A DNA stretch of 64,000 nt from Kitasatospora sp. NBC_00374. Lineage in GTDB: Bacteria > Actinomycetota > Actinomycetes > Streptomycetales > Streptomycetaceae. This document shows, piece by piece, positions 1-8,655 of this stretch (its first letter is position 1; each line of letters opens with the position of its first letter). Where the stretch lies: NCBI RefSeq assembly GCF_041434935.1, contig NZ_CP107964.1:7981001-8045000 (forward strand), written 5' to 3'. Under the pieces are notes generated by a model. That model did not search any database, was not told the DNA's origin, and worked only from the letters and a program-made list of their open reading frames with translations. The position numbers were made by a program, and so were the translations under genes.

Positions 1-90
1 CTGCTCGGCCTGCTGCTCGCCGCGGTCGGTGTGGAGCTGTTCCTCGCCGGCCTGGTGAGCCTCGGCGTCCCGATGGGGGGATCGCACTGA
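1..90 (+). CDS. C-terminal end of a MarC-like integral membrane protein (partial)
   Basis: Frame 1 is open from the window edge to the TGA at 88-90 and encodes 29 residues, beginning LLGLLLAAVGVELFLAGL, which form one hydrophobic helix followed by a short polar tail. The pattern of a leucine/alanine helix ending in a Gly-Leu pair resembles the last transmembrane helix of MarC-family proteins. The rest of the gene lies outside the window, so the family call is a guess from one helix; that the end is membrane-embedded is clear. Confidence 0.45.
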   Translation: MLGLLLAAVGVELFLAGLVSLGVPMGGSH

Positions 91-104
91 GCACGGCTCC
101 GCGG

Positions 105-461
105 TCAGGGGCGGATCCCGGAGGTCCGGGCGAGTTCCCGGACCTCCGCCTCGGCGCCGGGGCACCCGCTCCAGTCCTCGGCGGTACAGCGCAGGACGGC
201 GGCCAGCAGGTCGCCCGGGTACAGGTCGCCCTCGGCGAGCGGGTCGGCCCGCAGGACGCGCAGCGCGAGCGGGAGCAGGTGGGGCAGGTCGATCCGCTGT
301 CCGATCAGCAGCCGGAGCTGTTCCACGGTCAGCTCGCCGACCGGCCGGCGCCGTAGGGCGTGGGCGACGGTCACCAGCCGGGTCGCGCCGGGTGGCGGAT
401 CGGGCCAGTGGCTGCGGGTGAGCTGTTCCACCGAGCGGCGCGGGTCGGGGGCGGCGGTCAC
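105..461 (-). CDS. CdiI-type contact-dependent inhibition immunity-like protein
   Basis: A 118-residue cytoplasmic protein. The central block (about residues 35-95) has the order PVGELTVEQLRLLIGQRIDL, then LLPLAL, then DPLAEGDLYPGDLLAAVLR. I recognise this as the CdiI_2-type fold found in immunity proteins of contact-dependent growth inhibition systems and in many orphan Streptomyces genes. No CdiA/BamA-type toxin gene lies next to it; the left neighbour is the MarC-like fragment and the right neighbour is a short acidic ORF. It is therefore an orphan immunity gene or a domesticated member of the family. The length is normal for the family and codon usage matches the surroundings. Confidence 0.75.
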   Translation of the reverse strand: MTAAPDPRRSVEQLTRSHWPDPPPGATRLVTVAHALRRRPVGELTVEQLRLLIGQRIDLPHLLPLALRVLRADPLAEGDLYPGDLLAAVLRCTAEDWSGCPGAEAEVRELARTSGIRP

Positions 462-558
462 CCGAGGACTCTCCCACGGCTACGCCGTCGGCCCGCCCCT
501 GCCCCGGGCATGCCGCCGCCTCCGGCCGTTCCGGAGGCGGCGGTGCGGGTCGGGCGGG

Positions 559-747
559 TCAGTTCACGGATCTGGTGATGACGTCGTCGTACGCACTGTC
601 GTCGAGGAGTCCCGCGTCGGCGCCGCCGGACGCGGCGCCCGCGATGTCCTCGACCGATCCGTCCGGCCCGGAGCCGCGGTCCGAGACCTGCAGGTGCCGT
701 CCGTGTGTATACGTCTTGATCTCGCTGGGAGCGGTGTCAGGTGTCAT
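559..747 (-). CDS. small acidic protein, unknown function
   Basis: A 62-residue ORF starting at ATG 747 (MTPDTAPSEIKTYTHGRHLQ) and ending in DDVITRSVN. The same frame stays open far upstream through the phospholipase gene in antisense, so the choice of this ATG is inferred. The protein has a slightly basic N-terminal third and an acidic Gly/Ala/Asp-rich C-terminal half, with no cysteine, signal peptide or membrane segment. It sits downstream of the phospholipase D-like gene on the same strand with a 161-base gap. I do not recognise the family. The leader-like first half and small-residue C-terminus would also fit a secreted or processed peptide, but nothing nearby encodes a maturation enzyme. 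Confidence 0.45.
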   Translation of the reverse strand: MTPDTAPSEIKTYTHGRHLQVSDRGSGPDGSVEDIAGAASGGADAGLLDDSAYDDVITRSVN

Positions 748-908
748 GAACCCATGCTGCCGCCGACTGCTCGAAGAGCGCTGGTCCCGGGCCGGATACT
801 CGGCCGTACGGGTGTACGGGCCCGCGAGGGGCCCGGAATCCCGGGCGGCGGCCCCGCCCGCTTTCCGGCCGGGCCTGCCCGGGGAGGGCGGACCCGGCCG
901 GACGGGGG

Positions 909-2555
909 TCAGGACGGGCAGACGCCCGTGCTCCAGTCGACGGTCGCGGCGGCCTGCGAGTAGCGCCACTCCGGAGCCAGCAGGTCGCGGTCCAGCTGGG
1001 CGGCGGCGGCCCGGTCCTCGACGATGTAGCCGAAGTCCTGCAGCCAGGCCGGGTAGAGGTTCTTCGAGCCGATGTAGAAGGCGGAGCCGTCCACCGCGAC
1101 CAGCTTGTGGTGCAGGGCGTACGGGTGGCCGTCCGCCCAGGTGGCGCCGGCCGAGGAACGGAACGAGGCCAGCTGGAGGTTCTGGCACATGACGGCCTTG
1201 GCCTTCGACGCGTCGCCGCCGTTGAGCGCGGCGAGCCGGGCCTTCAGGGTGTCGCTGACCTCGGCGAGGGACTTGATCTGGGAGTAGCCGCCGCTGCCGA
1301 CGGTGCCCCGGTTGGCCGGGTCGCTGACCACGATGCGGACCTTGACGCCGGCCGCGAGCTTGCCGGCCAGGAGGTCGTACAGCCGCACGTCGTAGCGGGG
1401 CAGCGGCGGGCAGGTGCCGTTGACGTCCTGCTGGGAGATCTCGATGTGGCTGTCGGCGCCGGCGATCAGCGCGCGCAGCGCGTTCTCCTCCGGGTTGACC
1501 GTCTCGTAGTCCCGGTCGGCGTTGGTGTTGTCGTGCAGGTTGATCGGGCCGCACCTGGTGTCGGCGGCGGTCGCCGGGGTGGGGCGGTAGGCCGAGGACG
1601 GGTCCTTGTCCTTGATGCCGACGCCCAGGCCGCCGACCGCGATCACCGGCACGTTGCCGGTCGCCGGGACGGTCTCGGGGTTGAGCTCCCGCTCCAACGA
1701 CGGCCGGCAGGCGGCTCCGTTGGAGGAGGCGAACCAGGCGTTGGCGAACACGCCGGTGTTCTGGCAGGTCCAGCCCCAGAGGGTGTCCAGGTAGCGGCCG
1801 GCGGAGGCGGCGGCGGGGCCGTTCAGCGCCAGGTCGACGTCGGCCACCGGGTGCTTGGTGTCGAGGTAGTCGTCCTTCCAGCCGTTGATGCCACCGGTGA
1901 TGACGCTGCGCCCGTCCACCACCACGAGCTTGGAGTGGTTCCAGGAGAAGGCCGTCCGGGAGGTGGTCATGGAGGCCACGGTGAGGGTGACGCCGCCGGC
2001 GGCGCTGCCGAGCTTGGCGACCAGCTCGTCGCGGTAGCTGGAGGGGAGCACGTTGGCGTTGTAGAGCGGGGCCGCGCCGACCAGGATGCGGACCTGGACC
2101 CGGTTGCCGGCCGCCACGGAGGCCTTGAGCCCGGCCACCACGGCGTCCTCGAAGCCGCCGTTCGGGAACGGGGCGAGGGTGGAGATGTCGACCGTGCGGG
2201 TCGCCCCGGCGATGTCGGCGGTCATCCGGTCGAGCAGCTTGCGGGTGCCGGGCCGGTCGGTGCAGGCGGCGTCGCCCCAGCAGCCGGGGGTCTGCAGCAG
2301 CCAGCCGGCCGGGTCGTCCGCCGGGGTGGTGAAGCTGTTCCCCTCGGTCCGCTGCCAGACCGATCCCTCCAGGCCGGGGGAGACCTGACGCAGCGTCTGC
2401 TCGATCGCGTCCAGGTGCGGGGTCGGGCCGGTGCCGGCGGCCGGTGCGGCGAGGGCGGGCGCGGCGGGCAGCGCGGAGAGCAGCGCGGTGAGGGCGGATA
2501 CGGCCACCGCGGAGCGGGTGAGGCGGCCGGGACGGCTGGTCCGGTGACGGAGCAC
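909..2555 (-). CDS. secreted phospholipase D-family protein (two HKD motifs)
   Basis: A 548-residue protein with a signal peptide (about residues 1-37, basic N-terminus, hydrophobic Ala/Leu core, ending ALA) and two HxKxxxxD motifs, [10 protein letters not shown] near residue 206 and [10 protein letters not shown] near 482, each followed by a GG/GS turn. These pair to form the active site of the phospholipase D superfamily, which hydrolyses or transfers phosphodiester head groups. I chose the GTG at 2555 because GAAGGA lies seven bases upstream and the signal peptide begins there; an upstream ATG at 2603 would add 16 residues that spoil the signal peptide. The likely site of action is outside the cell. 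The substrate cannot be read from the sequence. The gene is monocistronic, with a 389-base gap upstream before melC1. Confidence 0.88.
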   Translation of the reverse strand: MLRHRTSRPGRLTRSAVAVSALTALLSALPAAPALAAPAAGTGPTPHLDAIEQTLRQVSPGLEGSVWQRTEGNSFTTPADDPAGWLLQTPGCWGDAACTDRPGTRKLLDRMTADIAGATRTVDISTLAPFPNGGFEDAVVAGLKASVAAGNRVQVRILVGAAPLYNANVLPSSYRDELVAKLGSAAGGVTLTVASMTTSRTAFSWNHSKLVVVDGRSVITGGINGWKDDYLDTKHPVADVDLALNGPAAASAGRYLDTLWGWTCQNTGVFANAWFASSNGAACRPSLERELNPETVPATGNVPVIAVGGLGVGIKDKDPSSAYRPTPATAADTRCGPINLHDNTNADRDYETVNPEENALRALIAGADSHIEISQQDVNGTCPPLPRYDVRLYDLLAGKLAAGVKVRIVVSDPANRGTVGSGGYSQIKSLAEVSDTLKARLAALNGGDASKAKAVMCQNLQLASFRSSAGATWADGHPYALHHKLVAVDGSAFYIGSKNLYPAWLQDFGYIVEDRAAAAQLDRDLLAPEWRYSQAAATVDWSTGVCPS

Positions 2556-2603
2556 GTGCTGTTCCTTCAAGAGATGGTCGAGGTTCACCTGCGGGACGGC
2601 CAC

Positions 2604-2944
2604 GAGATTACCCGAAAGTAATATGACGTCGGATCAGGCCATCGCAATGCGCCAACCTGCGGCCGTGAAGCCGATCACAGGATCCGTCGATGGCAGAAGA
2701 TCCTCCGGGAATGTTGGCGATTCGGCGAAGGATCTTTAGGTAGATGGCGCATTGGGCCACAGAAACTGTGGTTCCTTGACTGGTTCAAGGCGCAACATCG
2801 AGCGCGGGGTGTCCGGAAAGTCGATCATCCCCCCGACCCCCGCCGATCGGCCGTTCCGGATGCCCTGGTGATCTTGAAAGTATGAGGCGGCGGTGTGACG
2901 ACCGCCCACTCATTCCTCACTTCTCACTCAGGGGGCACTCAGTC
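2604..2944. promoter_or_regulatory. divergent intergenic region between the phospholipase gene and melC1
   Basis: This gap should hold the promoters of the leftward phospholipase gene and the rightward melC1-melC2 operon. It contains a 9-base inverted repeat, AATGCGCCA near 2646 and TGGCGCATT near 2744, about 90 bases apart, which could be an operator. The purine tract AGGGGGCAC at about 2930-2938 serves as the melC1 ribosome site. I see no open frame with coding character and cannot assign -10/-35 boxes with confidence. Confidence 0.35.
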
Positions 2945-3346
2945 ATGTCCGAAAACAGGCCCAACGCGACCGAACTGACCCGGCGCCGGATGCTCCAGGG
3001 CGCGGGCGTCGCGCTGACCGCGGCCGTCGGCGTCGTCGTCCTCGGTGCCACCGGCCCGGCGGACAGCCCCGCCGTGGCCGCCGACCCGGGCGCCGGCGAC
3101 CGCTTCGACGAGCAGTACCGCGGCCGCCGGATCCAGGGCGGCCCGACCGCCGGGGCCGGCCACCACCACGACGTCGGCTACCAGGTCCGGATCGACGGCC
3201 AGGAGCTGCACATGATGCGCAACGCCGACGGCACCTGGATCAGCGTCATCAACCACTACCAGACCCACCAGACTCCGCGGGCGCTCGCCCGGGCGGCCGT
3301 CGACGACCTGCAGGGCGCCCAGCTCGTTCCGCTCGCGCTCGGCTGA
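2945..3346 (+). CDS. melC1: tyrosinase co-factor / copper chaperone MelC1
   Basis: A 133-residue protein that starts [20 protein letters not shown]. The twin-arginine segment [10 protein letters not shown] followed by a hydrophobic stretch is a Tat signal. The mature part contains Glu/His-rich elements ([20 protein letters not shown], then [20 protein letters not shown]) typical of the MelC1 caddie protein. MelC1 binds apo-tyrosinase, loads two copper ions and carries the enzyme out through the Tat pathway. The ATG at 2945 was preferred to an in-frame upstream ATG at 2882 because it places the purine-rich ribosome site correctly and gives a normal-length Tat signal. melC2 follows after 44 bases, so the two form the melC operon. 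Confidence 0.95.
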   Translation: MSENRPNATELTRRRMLQGAGVALTAAVGVVVLGATGPADSPAVAADPGAGDRFDEQYRGRRIQGGPTAGAGHHHDVGYQVRIDGQELHMMRNADGTWISVINHYQTHQTPRALARAAVDDLQGAQLVPLALG

Positions 3347-3390
3347 CCGGCCTCACCCCCACCACCCTGGACCGAACCGGAGGACGACCC

Positions 3391-4218
3391 ATGGCTATAC
3401 GCAAGAACCAGTCGACCCTGACCGCCACCGAGAAGCGCGACTTCGTCGACGCCGTGCTGGAGCTCAAGCGCCTCGGCCGCTACGACACCTACGTGAGCAC
3501 GCACAACCAGTTCATCGTCTCGGACACCGACCGCGGTGAGCGCACCGGCCACCGCTCGCCGTCCTTCCTGCCCTGGCACCGGCGCTTCCTGCTGCAGTTC
3601 GAGCGTGACCTGCAGAGCGTCAACCCGGCCGTCAACCTGCCCTACTGGGACTGGACCGCCGACCGCACCACCACCGCGAGCCTGTGGGGCTCCGATCTGA
3701 TGGGCGGCAACGGCCGCTCCCGCGACGGCCAGGTCACCACCGGTCCGTTCGCCGGCGGCACCGGCCGCTGGACGCTCTCGGTGCGGCCCGACAGCCGTGA
3801 CTTCCTGCGCCGTGCCCTCGGCGCCGGCGTCGCCCAGCTGCCCACCCGCAGCGAGGTCGAGTCGGTGCTCAACGTCGCCACCTACGACGCCGCCCCCTGG
3901 AACAGCTCCTCGGACGGCTTCCGCAACCAGGTGGAGGGCTGGCGCGGCGTCAACCTGCACAACCGGGTGCACGTCTGGGTCGGCGGCATGATGAGCTCCG
4001 GCATGTCGCCGAACGACCCGGTCTTCTGGCTGCACCACTGTTTCATCGACAAACTCTGGGCGGAGTGGCAGCGCCGTCACCCCACCCAGAGCTACCTGCC
4101 CACCGGCGGCACCCCGGACGTGATCGACCTCAACGACAGCATGAAGCCGTGGAACGACACCACCCCGGCCGACATGCTCGACCACACCCGGCACTACACG
4201 TACGACACCGGCTTCTAG
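3391..4218 (+). CDS. melC2: tyrosinase MelC2
   Basis: A 275-residue type-3 copper monophenol monooxygenase that makes melanin from tyrosine. The first copper site is visible as His38 (THNQ), His54 and His63 (in HRSPSFLPWHRRF), the same numbers as in characterised Streptomyces tyrosinases. The second site is given by HNRVHVWVGG (about residues 190-194) and by the WLHHCFIDKLW segment near 215. It has no signal peptide of its own and is exported with MelC1, encoded just upstream. AGGACGACCC precedes the ATG. Length is normal for the family. A strong GC hairpin lies 30 bases after the stop codon. Confidence 0.97.
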   Translation: MAIRKNQSTLTATEKRDFVDAVLELKRLGRYDTYVSTHNQFIVSDTDRGERTGHRSPSFLPWHRRFLLQFERDLQSVNPAVNLPYWDWTADRTTTASLWGSDLMGGNGRSRDGQVTTGPFAGGTGRWTLSVRPDSRDFLRRALGAGVAQLPTRSEVESVLNVATYDAAPWNSSSDGFRNQVEGWRGVNLHNRVHVWVGGMMSSGMSPNDPVFWLHHCFIDKLWAEWQRRHPTQSYLPTGGTPDVIDLNDSMKPWNDTTPADMLDHTRHYTYDTGF

Positions 4219-4248
4219 GCCGCGTTCCAGGTGGCGCCGGCCGCCAGG

Positions 4249-4287
4249 CCGCCGGGCACCCGCGGGCTCCCGCGGGTGCCCGGCGGG
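4249..4287 (+). terminator. hairpin terminator of the melC operon
   Basis: A near-perfect inverted repeat with an arm beginning CCGCCGGGCACCCGCGG and its complement ending at 4287, separated by only a few bases. It starts 30 bases after the melC2 stop. There is no T-tract, which is usual for actinobacterial terminators. Confidence 0.7.
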
Positions 4288-4455
4288 TGAACGCCCGGCC
4301 GGGTACGCTCCGGGCCGCCCGGGCGCGGCGGACGGGCGGGGCTCCCGCGGCTGTGCTTGGCTCGACCGGGTGGACGGACCAGTCGGCGGCGACCCGGCCC
4401 CGGGGTCGACGGCGGCCTCCGCCCCGTACCCCAGGTGACCGACCAGGAAGGCCTC

Positions 4456-5574
4456 ATGGAAACCGACGCTCTGACCGCCTCCGTCCTCCGCGACCTCCGG
4501 GCGCCACGGCCCTATCCGGCGGTGTCCCTCACCATGCCCACCCACCGCCGGGAACCCGACAACGCCCAGGACGCGGTGCGGCTGCGCAACGTGCTGGCCG
4601 AGGCGGTCCGCCGGATCGACGAGGACCCGCAGGTCTCCCGGCAGGACCGGATCGACCTCAAGGCCCGGCTGGAGCGCGCCGTCGGCGAGGTGGACCTGCG
4701 GCACTCGCTGGACGGACTGGTGGTCCTGGCGACGACCAAGGAGCACCAGCTCTGGTCGCTGGCCCGGCCGGTGCCCGAGCGGGTGGTGCTGAGCGACACC
4801 TTCCTCACCCGCAACCTGGTCGCGGCCAAGGCCCAGGCCCGCCCGTACTGGGTGCTGGCCGTCGCCGCCGACCGGGCCACCCTGTGGAGCGGGGTCGGCG
4901 AGGCGCTGCGGGAGGACCGCGCGCACGGCTTCCCGCTGCAGCCCGAGCCGCTGGACTTCGACCCGGAGCGGCAGGAACGGGTCGGGGACCAGCCCAGCAC
5001 CTTCAGCGACGAGGAGACCCGGCGGTTCCTGCGGACCGTCGACACCGCGCTGGCCGCCGTGCTGGCGGCCGAGCCCCGGCCGTTCCACCTGGTCGGCCTC
5101 GCCCAGGCCGTCAGCCTGCTGGAGGAGGTCGGCACCGCGGTCAACGGCGCCTCGGCCACCGTCCGCAAGGGCGGCCTGGTGGACGGACCCGCGCGGGTGC
5201 TGCTCCAGGAGCTGGCGCCGGCGGCCGAGGCACTGGCGGCGGAGCAGCGGCTGCGGGTCGGCAAGCTGTTCGACGAGGCGCGCGGCCGCAAGCTGTTCGC
5301 GGCCGGCCTGGACGAGGTGTGGGAGGCGGTCCGGGAGGGCCGGGTGGAACTCGTCGCGGTGGAGGAGCAGTTCCAGGCCACCGTCCGGCTGGCGGACGGT
5401 CACCTCGCCCCGGTGCAGGACGATCCGGGCCCGGGGGCCTGGGAGCAGGGGGTGCGCGAGGACATCGTCGACGAACTGGTCGAGGCCGCGCTGGACAGCC
5501 GGTCCGAGGTGGTCTTCCTGCCGGTCGACACCCTCGCCGAGCACGACCGGATCGCCGCGGTGCTGCGTTACTGA
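4456..5574 (+). CDS. baeRF3-type (archaeo-eukaryotic release factor-like) domain protein
   Basis: A 372-residue cytoplasmic protein. I used the ATG at 4456, preceded by AGGAAGG; the upstream extension to 4357 lacks a ribosome site and is low complexity. The N-terminus (LRDLRAPRPYPAVSLTMPTH) and the block KEHQLWSLARPVPERVVLSD followed by a Walker-like beta region match the bacterial family 3 of archaeo-eukaryotic release factor-like (baeRF) proteins, sometimes mislabelled chemotaxis proteins. The family resembles eRF1 and pelota and has been suggested to act in ribosome-associated control; the biochemical role of this branch is not established. It appears monocistronic with a hairpin 13 bases after the stop. 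Confidence 0.7.
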   Translation: METDALTASVLRDLRAPRPYPAVSLTMPTHRREPDNAQDAVRLRNVLAEAVRRIDEDPQVSRQDRIDLKARLERAVGEVDLRHSLDGLVVLATTKEHQLWSLARPVPERVVLSDTFLTRNLVAAKAQARPYWVLAVAADRATLWSGVGEALREDRAHGFPLQPEPLDFDPERQERVGDQPSTFSDEETRRFLRTVDTALAAVLAAEPRPFHLVGLAQAVSLLEEVGTAVNGASATVRKGGLVDGPARVLLQELAPAAEALAAEQRLRVGKLFDEARGRKLFAAGLDEVWEAVREGRVELVAVEEQFQATVRLADGHLAPVQDDPGPGAWEQGVREDIVDELVEAALDSRSEVVFLPVDTLAEHDRIAAVLRY

Positions 5575-5586
5575 CCCGCCGTCCGC

Positions 5587-5626
5587 CGGGCCGCCCCGCA
5601 CCGCCTCGACGGTCCGGGGCGGCCCG
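5587..5626. terminator. bidirectional hairpin between convergent genes
   Basis: CGGGCCGCCCCG at 5587-5598 pairs perfectly with CGGGGCGGCCCG at 5615-5626 across a 16-base loop. It lies between the end of the baeRF3-like gene and the end of the leftward cupin remnant, so it can serve both. Confidence 0.6.
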
Positions 5627-5629
5627 CCG

Positions 5630-5850
5630 TCACTTCTCGCCGCCCAGCGCGTACAGCCCCGGGAGGTTGACCACGACGGCCTCCTGGGTGGAGCGGGCGA
5701 TCACCACCACGGCCTCCTCGCCCGGGTCCGGGTTCTCCTCGCGGTGCGGGACGAAGGGCGGGACGAAGATGTAGTCGCCCGGCCCGGTGCGCAGCCGTAC
5801 CTCCTCGGGCCGGACCCCGATCCACCGGCTGTCACTCTCCACACCAACGC
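5630..5850 (-). pseudogene. C-terminal remnant of a cupin-fold protein
   Basis: Reading leftward from about 5850 the frame encodes a typical second half of a small cupin: RWIGVRPEEVRLRTGPGDYI, then FVPPFVPHREENPDPGEEAV and an ordered C-terminus ending LYALGGEK with a TAG at 5630. The PGDYIFVPPFVPHRE block corresponds to cupin motif 2. Upstream of about 5850 the frame continues for 150 codons but loses all cupin character and is antisense to other broken sequences, so the N-terminal half (with motif 1) is gone. I regard it as a truncated gene. The intact protein would have been a small metal-binding or sugar-sensing cupin. Confidence 0.65.
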
Positions 5851-6345
5851 CGTGCTGCGCCGCAACACCGTCTGCTGGGACGCGGCCTCGAGCAGGCTGG
5901 AGAACCGAGCTCCACCCGGCACCGGACGCCGCCACCGTGGTCGCGGGTCCGCAGTCGGGACCGGTCGACGTCGCCCAGACCCCCGGTAGCCGGGTCGCCG
6001 CCGCGAAGGCCGCCGGACTCGAAGTCCAGGCCTTCCCCTCGCTGGTGGTGGCGGTTCTCGGCATCGACACCGCCGAGGCGTTCGACAACCGACGTGGTCG
6101 AGGCGCTGAAGCGCGCGATCGACCGCGAAGCGCTGACATGGACCCGGCCGCTACGGCTGCGGCTGCGACGAGGTCAACTACCGGACCTTCCCGAAGGGTT
6201 GCGTCGGCCACGACCCCGGCTCGGAGGACATGTTCCGACGCGACCCGGACAAGACCCGTGCGCTGCTCGCCACGGCACGTGTGCGCCTTGTGGCGCGAGC
6301 CGCTGGCCGGCACGCCTGATCCGGCCCTGACAGATCTAATGACGT
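5851..6345 (+). pseudogene. patch of decayed coding scraps
   Basis: No single frame is open with coding quality here, but short stretches look like former proteins. One frame carries SRVAAAKAAGLEVQAFP near 5985-6040, which resembles the motif around the catalytic Asp of HAD phosphatases. Another frame carries DMFRRDPDKTRALLATA near 6230-6280, which resembles the helix of solute-binding proteins of ABC importers. The scraps are in different frames on the plus strand, as expected after repeated deletion and frameshift. The identifications are weak; that the segment is degraded is more certain. Confidence 0.35.
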
Positions 6346-6439
6346 GTCGTCAGCTGAGGAGGAGGATGCCCTCCGGCAGTCAGCTCAGTTGTATCGCGTG
6401 CGTACCGCAGGCCCCACCGCAACCACGGGAGATCGCTGC

Positions 6440-6678
6440 ATGACCCAGGCCCCGCCCGCCGACCTGGTGCTGGTCACCGACGGGCTGCACGACGTGCTCA
6501 AGACGCCACCCACCGGAGCGTCGCCGCGCGGATCGTCCAGTGGCCGGAGCGCCTGCGACTCGGCCCGCACCTGCCCCACCTGTTGACCGATGAGCCGACG
6601 CTGACCGATCTGCCCGCCCTCACCGATGTGTCCGCCTTCACCGATCTGCCCGCCGCCGAGGAAGGAACCCGACCGTGA
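6440..6678 (+). pseudogene. frameshifted ORF upstream of the flavin reductase
   Basis: An ATG at 6440 opens a frame reading MTQAPPADLVLVTDGLHDVL. At about 6500 the coding quality moves to another frame, which reads RSVAARIVQWPERLRLGPHL and then a repetitive TDLPALTDVSAFTDLP tail up to the TGA at 6676-6678. That TGA overlaps the GTG start of the flavin reductase (GTGA), so this was once a gene translationally coupled to it. I do not recognise the protein. One indel explains the break. Confidence 0.4.
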
Positions 6679-7187
6679 CCGCCGTCGACGACCGCCCCAC
6701 CGTCACCCGCACCGCGCCGCCGGCCGACCTGCTCCGCCGCACCCTGCGGCGGCACGCCACCGGCGTCACCGTGATCACCGTGCCGGGCCCGGCCGGTTTC
6801 ACGGCGACCTCGTTCACCTCGGTCAGCCTGGAGCCCGCCCTGGTCTCCTTCTGCCTGTCCAGCACCGCCTCCGCCGCGCCCGCCGTCCGGGCCGCCGAGG
6901 CGTTCACCGTCCACCTGCTGCACCGGGACCAGGAGGAGCTGGCCCGGCGCTTCGCCCGCAGCGGGATCGACCGGTTCGCCGGCGCGTCCTGGCGGCCGGG
7001 GGAGCACGGCGCCCCGCTGCTGGACGGCGTGGCCGCCTGGCTGACCGCCCGTCCGGTCCTGTTCCAGCCGATCGGCGACCACCTGCTGGTGGTCGGCGAG
7101 GTGGTCGCCGCCGGGGCGGACGACGGCGCGCCGCTGGTGTACCACGACGGCGGCTTCGGCGGCTTCAGCCCGGCCCGGGCGGACTGA
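6675..7187 (+). CDS. flavin reductase family protein
   Basis: A 170-residue FMN-binding split-barrel protein. The signature ATGVTVITVPGPAGFTATSF followed by SVSLEPALVSFCL and the C-terminal FQPIGDHLLVVGEV is that of the NAD(P)H:flavin oxidoreductases that feed reduced FMN to two-component monooxygenases. The GTG start at 6675 overlaps the stop of the preceding broken ORF. It is followed immediately by the ruins of an SsuD-like FMNH2-dependent monooxygenase, its natural partner, so the reductase may now serve another enzyme or be on its way to loss. The protein itself looks complete. Confidence 0.85.
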   Translation: MTAVDDRPTVTRTAPPADLLRRTLRRHATGVTVITVPGPAGFTATSFTSVSLEPALVSFCLSSTASAAPAVRAAEAFTVHLLHRDQEELARRFARSGIDRFAGASWRPGEHGAPLLDGVAAWLTARPVLFQPIGDHLLVVGEVVAAGADDGAPLVYHDGGFGGFSPARAD

Positions 7188-7690
7188 GGACGGCCCTCAC
7201 CGCGCACTGGTTCCTGCCGACCACCGGCGACAGCCGGCACGTGGTCGGCGGCGGGTACGGCTCCACCCCGGCACGGCCGGCTCGGACCGGCCGCCGACCG
7301 TCGAGTACCTGGGGCAGATCGCCCGCACCGCCGAGCAGTTGGGCTTCGTCGGCGCGCTCACCCCGACCGGGGCGTGGCACAGGAGGCGCCGGCCCGCAGC
7401 GAGTCGGAGGGCCGGCGCCGGATGCGGGAGCCGCACGGCGGCGCCACCGACCGGCTGGAGGTGTCCCCGAACCTGTGGGCCGGGATCGGGCTGGTCCGGG
7501 GCGGCGCCGGAACGGCCCTGGTGGGCAGTCACACCGAGGTGGCCGACCGGACCGAGGAGTACCACGCGCTGGGCGTCGACGAGTTCATCCCGTCCGGCGC
7601 CCCGCACCTGGAGGAGGCGTACTGGGTCGGCGGGGGCGTCCTGCCGGTGCTGGCCGCGCGCGACCTGGCGTCGTCCCGTCACGGAGCGCT
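7187..7690 (+). pseudogene. broken LLM-class alkanesulfonate monooxygenase (SsuD-like)
   Basis: Three frames carry consecutive parts of one protein: [20 protein letters not shown] just after the flavin reductase stop, [19 protein letters not shown] near 7295, and from about 7370 a C-terminal part containing [39 protein letters not shown] and [18 protein letters not shown]. The last block is the hallmark C-terminus of FMNH2-dependent alkanesulfonate monooxygenases (normally about 380 residues). Roughly the central half is deleted, and at least two frameshifts separate the rest, so the gene is dead. Together with the upstream reductase it marks a former sulfonate-sulfur utilisation locus. Confidence 0.75.
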
Positions 7691-7792
7691 AACGGGCAGT
7701 CACCGATTCGCATACAGTGCGCCCGGCCGGGTACTCCACAGGAGGGACGCGAGCGGAACCGTTCCGTCCGGTCGGAGGGTCAGGAGAGTGCC

Positions 7793-8527
7793 GTGGTGAC
7801 CTGGTGGCGTACCGCTGTGTCCTGGTGGGAGCGACGTCGACGCTCGCAGGAGCGTCCGGAACTGGCCGTCGACATCCGTCGCACGGTCTTCACCGCCGAC
7901 TTCACGTCCACCCGCCAGTGGGTGGCCGGGCGCAGCAGCGCCTATCCCGGCATGGGCCCAACCAACCGGGGCGACCACAAACTCGACTACCTGACCCCCC
8001 GACGGATCGAGGGCGGCCGGTTCACCGCCACCCGGCGAGGCGCCGGCGACCTCTGGGACTGCGACCTGCTGACCACCGAAGGCAGCCCCGACGGCTTCCA
8101 GCTGCGCACCGGGGACGCCCTGCGGGCCAGGGTCACCCTGCCGACCGGCCTGGGCGCCTGGCCCGCGATCTGGACCTGGCGGGCCGGCGGCAACGAGATC
8201 GACGTCTTCGAGTACCACCCGGACAACCCCAACACCCTGGAGCTGTCCAACCACGTCCGCGGCGGCTACCGCTACTGGCTCGGCCCGCCCTCGCAGGTCG
8301 CCCCCGGCTCGACCACCACGCTGCGCACCGAGTTCGGCTCCCGGTCCGTCGACTGGTACGTCGGCGACCGGCTGGTCTACTCCGACCGCCGAGGCGTCGG
8401 CCCGTCCTGGCACGCCTACCTGATCGTCAACCTCTCGGTCGCCGACGGGACGTACCACGCCCGCCCGGGCTCCTCCGGGCCTGACCGCCTCTCCTGGACG
8501 TGCCACAGCCTGGAGGTGCTGCGCTGA
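7793..8527 (+). CDS. GH16-like (concanavalin A-fold) putative beta-glucanase-type protein
   Basis: A 244-residue protein. The GTG at 7793 is used because AGGAG lies six bases upstream. The segment [12 protein letters not shown] at about residues 133-144 matches the family 16 glycoside hydrolase motif ExDxxE, with both acidic catalytic positions present, and AWPAIWTW before it is the usual preceding strand. The C-terminal half ([11 protein letters not shown], then [10 protein letters not shown]) fits the concave sheet of the fold. No signal peptide is evident: the N-terminus is Trp/Arg-rich ([20 protein letters not shown]), so it may be intracellular or prophage-like in export. Substrate unknown. 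Confidence 0.65.
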   Translation: MVTWWRTAVSWWERRRRSQERPELAVDIRRTVFTADFTSTRQWVAGRSSAYPGMGPTNRGDHKLDYLTPRRIEGGRFTATRRGAGDLWDCDLLTTEGSPDGFQLRTGDALRARVTLPTGLGAWPAIWTWRAGGNEIDVFEYHPDNPNTLELSNHVRGGYRYWLGPPSQVAPGSTTTLRTEFGSRSVDWYVGDRLVYSDRRGVGPSWHAYLIVNLSVADGTYHARPGSSGPDRLSWTCHSLEVLR

Positions 8528-8655
8528 TCCACGGGGGCCGACGGGTGTGGGTGGGGGCTGGGCCAGGAATCAGCTGACCTACTATCAGAACTCGCCGTGA
8601 CCAGCTAGCGTGAATATCGGTACCGCCCGCCCGCCCTCGCCGTACGGAGGCCGCC

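Noticed and set aside
2645-2750. The 9-base inverted repeat upstream of melC1 as a proven operator
   Set aside because: A 9-base match 90 bases apart is not strong enough; it is noted only within the intergenic entry.
3256-5601. A long leftward frame opposite melC2 and the baeRF3-like gene
   Set aside because: It mirrors the codon structure of the plus-strand genes and has no motif of its own.
5851-6345. An intact HAD phosphatase or solute-binding protein gene
   Set aside because: Only motif-sized pieces are visible, in different frames and without start codons.
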